Program-made: the position numbers and the translations under genes
In this document: piece by piece, positions 6,042 to 6,654 of the stretch
Position numbering within the stretch: position 1 is the first letter of the stretch
Layout of the letters: each line of letters begins with the position of its first letter
The notes under the pieces: model-generated
The model's input: the letters and a program-made list of their open reading frames with translations, nothing else
Told to the model about the DNA's origin: nothing
Databases searched by the model: none
Assembly (NCBI GenBank): GCA_016235915.1
Contig: JACRIC010000119.1
Span: forward strand, 1 to 6,654
Length of the DNA: 6,654 nt
From: Candidatus Peregrinibacteria bacterium
GTDB lineage: Bacteria > Patescibacteriota > Gracilibacteria > UBA1369 > JACRIC01
Direction: 5' to 3'

Positions 6042-6654
6042 ATGACACCCACTCCTCTCATACAAACCGCTATCAATGGACCAAGAGTATCGGAAAGATT
6101 CGAAAGCGCTGGTTTGCCAAAAAATCGGGAAGGCGTGGAAACAATCCGTTCCGAATTGCAAAGTTTGCAAGAAATTATGAGAAAAAAACCTGAACGAGCA
6201 TGCGAAATATTTGAAAATCTCCAAAAACAAATTGCGGGGAGGCAAGAAATACCCCCAAGCGTTTTTACAAGAATCAACGAAGCGAAAAAAAACTATGACG
6301 AAGGCTCGTTTCAGCTATCCGAACAACTCGTAGCTGACCTCGAAAGATCAATAAGTCCCGAACCAATGTCCGAAGCACTCATACAAGAACATACGGAAAA
6401 AGCCGCCGCCTATCTCGTCAACACATTGGATCGAAACAACTCGGTATTAAATATCACGGGAAACATACCGGGATACAATCCGTTTTATGGCGATCTTAAC
6501 GCTCCAGCGCTTATTCGATATCGACGCGAAAATGAAGAAAAAAATTATTCTGCCGAATACGCCCAAGAAGCGCTGAGAGGACTCCCCATTTACGAAGAAG
6601 ACGAAACGACACCGAAAATTTATTCAGCAGTTGCCCCAAATGGCGGTGAAACAC
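6042..6654 (+). CDS. Unrecognised soluble protein, 3' end beyond the window
   Basis: An open frame starts at an ATG placed directly after the TAA of the previous gene (no spacer) and stays open for 204 codons to the window edge. The start reads MTPTPLIQTAINGPRVSERF. There is no signal peptide or membrane segment. Residues 30-65 and 78-105 look helical and charged (ETIRSELQSLQEIMRKKPER; EAKKNYDEGSFQLSEQLVAD). A second part has AYLVNTLDRNNSVLNITG and NIPGYNPFYGDLNAPALIRY (141-160), a Gly/Pro/aromatic-rich stretch that looks like a folded-domain loop and is the best seed for a homology search. I do not recognise the family. Codon use resembles the upstream genes. The spacing argues for co-transcription with the ATPase and the 102-residue protein. 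Confidence 0.75.
   Translation, partial: MTPTPLIQTAINGPRVSERFESAGLPKNREGVETIRSELQSLQEIMRKKPERACEIFENLQKQIAGRQEIPPSVFTRINEAKKNYDEGSFQLSEQLVADLERSISPEPMSEALIQEHTEKAAAYLVNTLDRNNSVLNITGNIPGYNPFYGDLNAPALIRYRRENEEKNYSAEYAQEALRGLPIYEEDETTPKIYSAVAPNGGET

Noticed and set aside
5945..6277. Minus-strand frames opposite the last two plus-strand genes
   Set aside because: They are antisense to two tightly packed open plus-strand frames and are rich in Phe, Cys and Arg, as mirrored Lys/Glu-rich codons produce.
1..6654. CRISPR array, tRNA or rRNA genes
   Set aside because: No regularly spaced repeats, cloverleaf with CCA-adjacent T-arm, or conserved rRNA segments were seen on either strand.

Overview
This is a bacterial chromosome segment with compact, AT-leaning coding and very AT-rich gaps. 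The standard code fits, because TGA ends the transposase tail, pyrE, pyrF and the ATPase at the expected family lengths. None of the start codons has a convincing Shine-Dalgarno sequence. Gene spacing is tight, two membrane-anchored or secreted proteins are unrecognised, and a well-known dispersed palindrome is present. Together these suggest an uncultivated lineage, possibly a Patescibacteria/CPR bacterium. That placement is inference and not proven by anything in the window.

Layout. (1) Positions 1-189 are the right end of an IS3-family insertion sequence: the last 42 codons of the transposase, a short tail, and a probable terminal repeat ending in CA. (2) Positions 158-1072, minus strand, hold two adjacent genes for exported or membrane-anchored proteins of unknown function. 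The downstream one has lost its 3' end to the IS, and its last ten codons and stop lie in IS DNA. (3) Positions 1073-1255 are an AT-rich gap with a perfect 7-bp inverted repeat, a G7 run and a -10-like box. (4) Positions 1256-2867, minus strand, are the pyrE-pyrF pair, which encodes the last two steps of UMP synthesis. (5) Positions 2868-2973 are a divergent promoter region with an extended -10 box facing each way. (6) Positions 2974-5736, plus strand, encode a complete 920-residue P2-type cation ATPase. Its membrane sites look more like the Na,K/H,K-ATPase alpha group than SERCA, but the M4 glutamate is replaced by glutamine. Its last 15 codons are a dispersed palindromic repeat. (7) From 5733 to the window end lie two further plus-strand genes: a 102-residue helical protein that overlaps the ATPase stop by ATGA, and an unrecognised protein that runs off the end.

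How the parts work together: PyrE and PyrF together convert orotate to UMP. The ATPase would use ATP to move a cation across the cytoplasmic membrane, and its tight coupling to the two downstream unknowns suggests one transcript. The most interesting points are the repeat-derived ATPase tail with two competing hairpins at the coupled start, the non-canonical ion-site residues of the pump, and the IS-made C-terminus of the exported protein. I see no strong sign of a wholly new multi-gene system. The coupled ATPase/helical protein/unknown protein trio is the best candidate for undescribed function.
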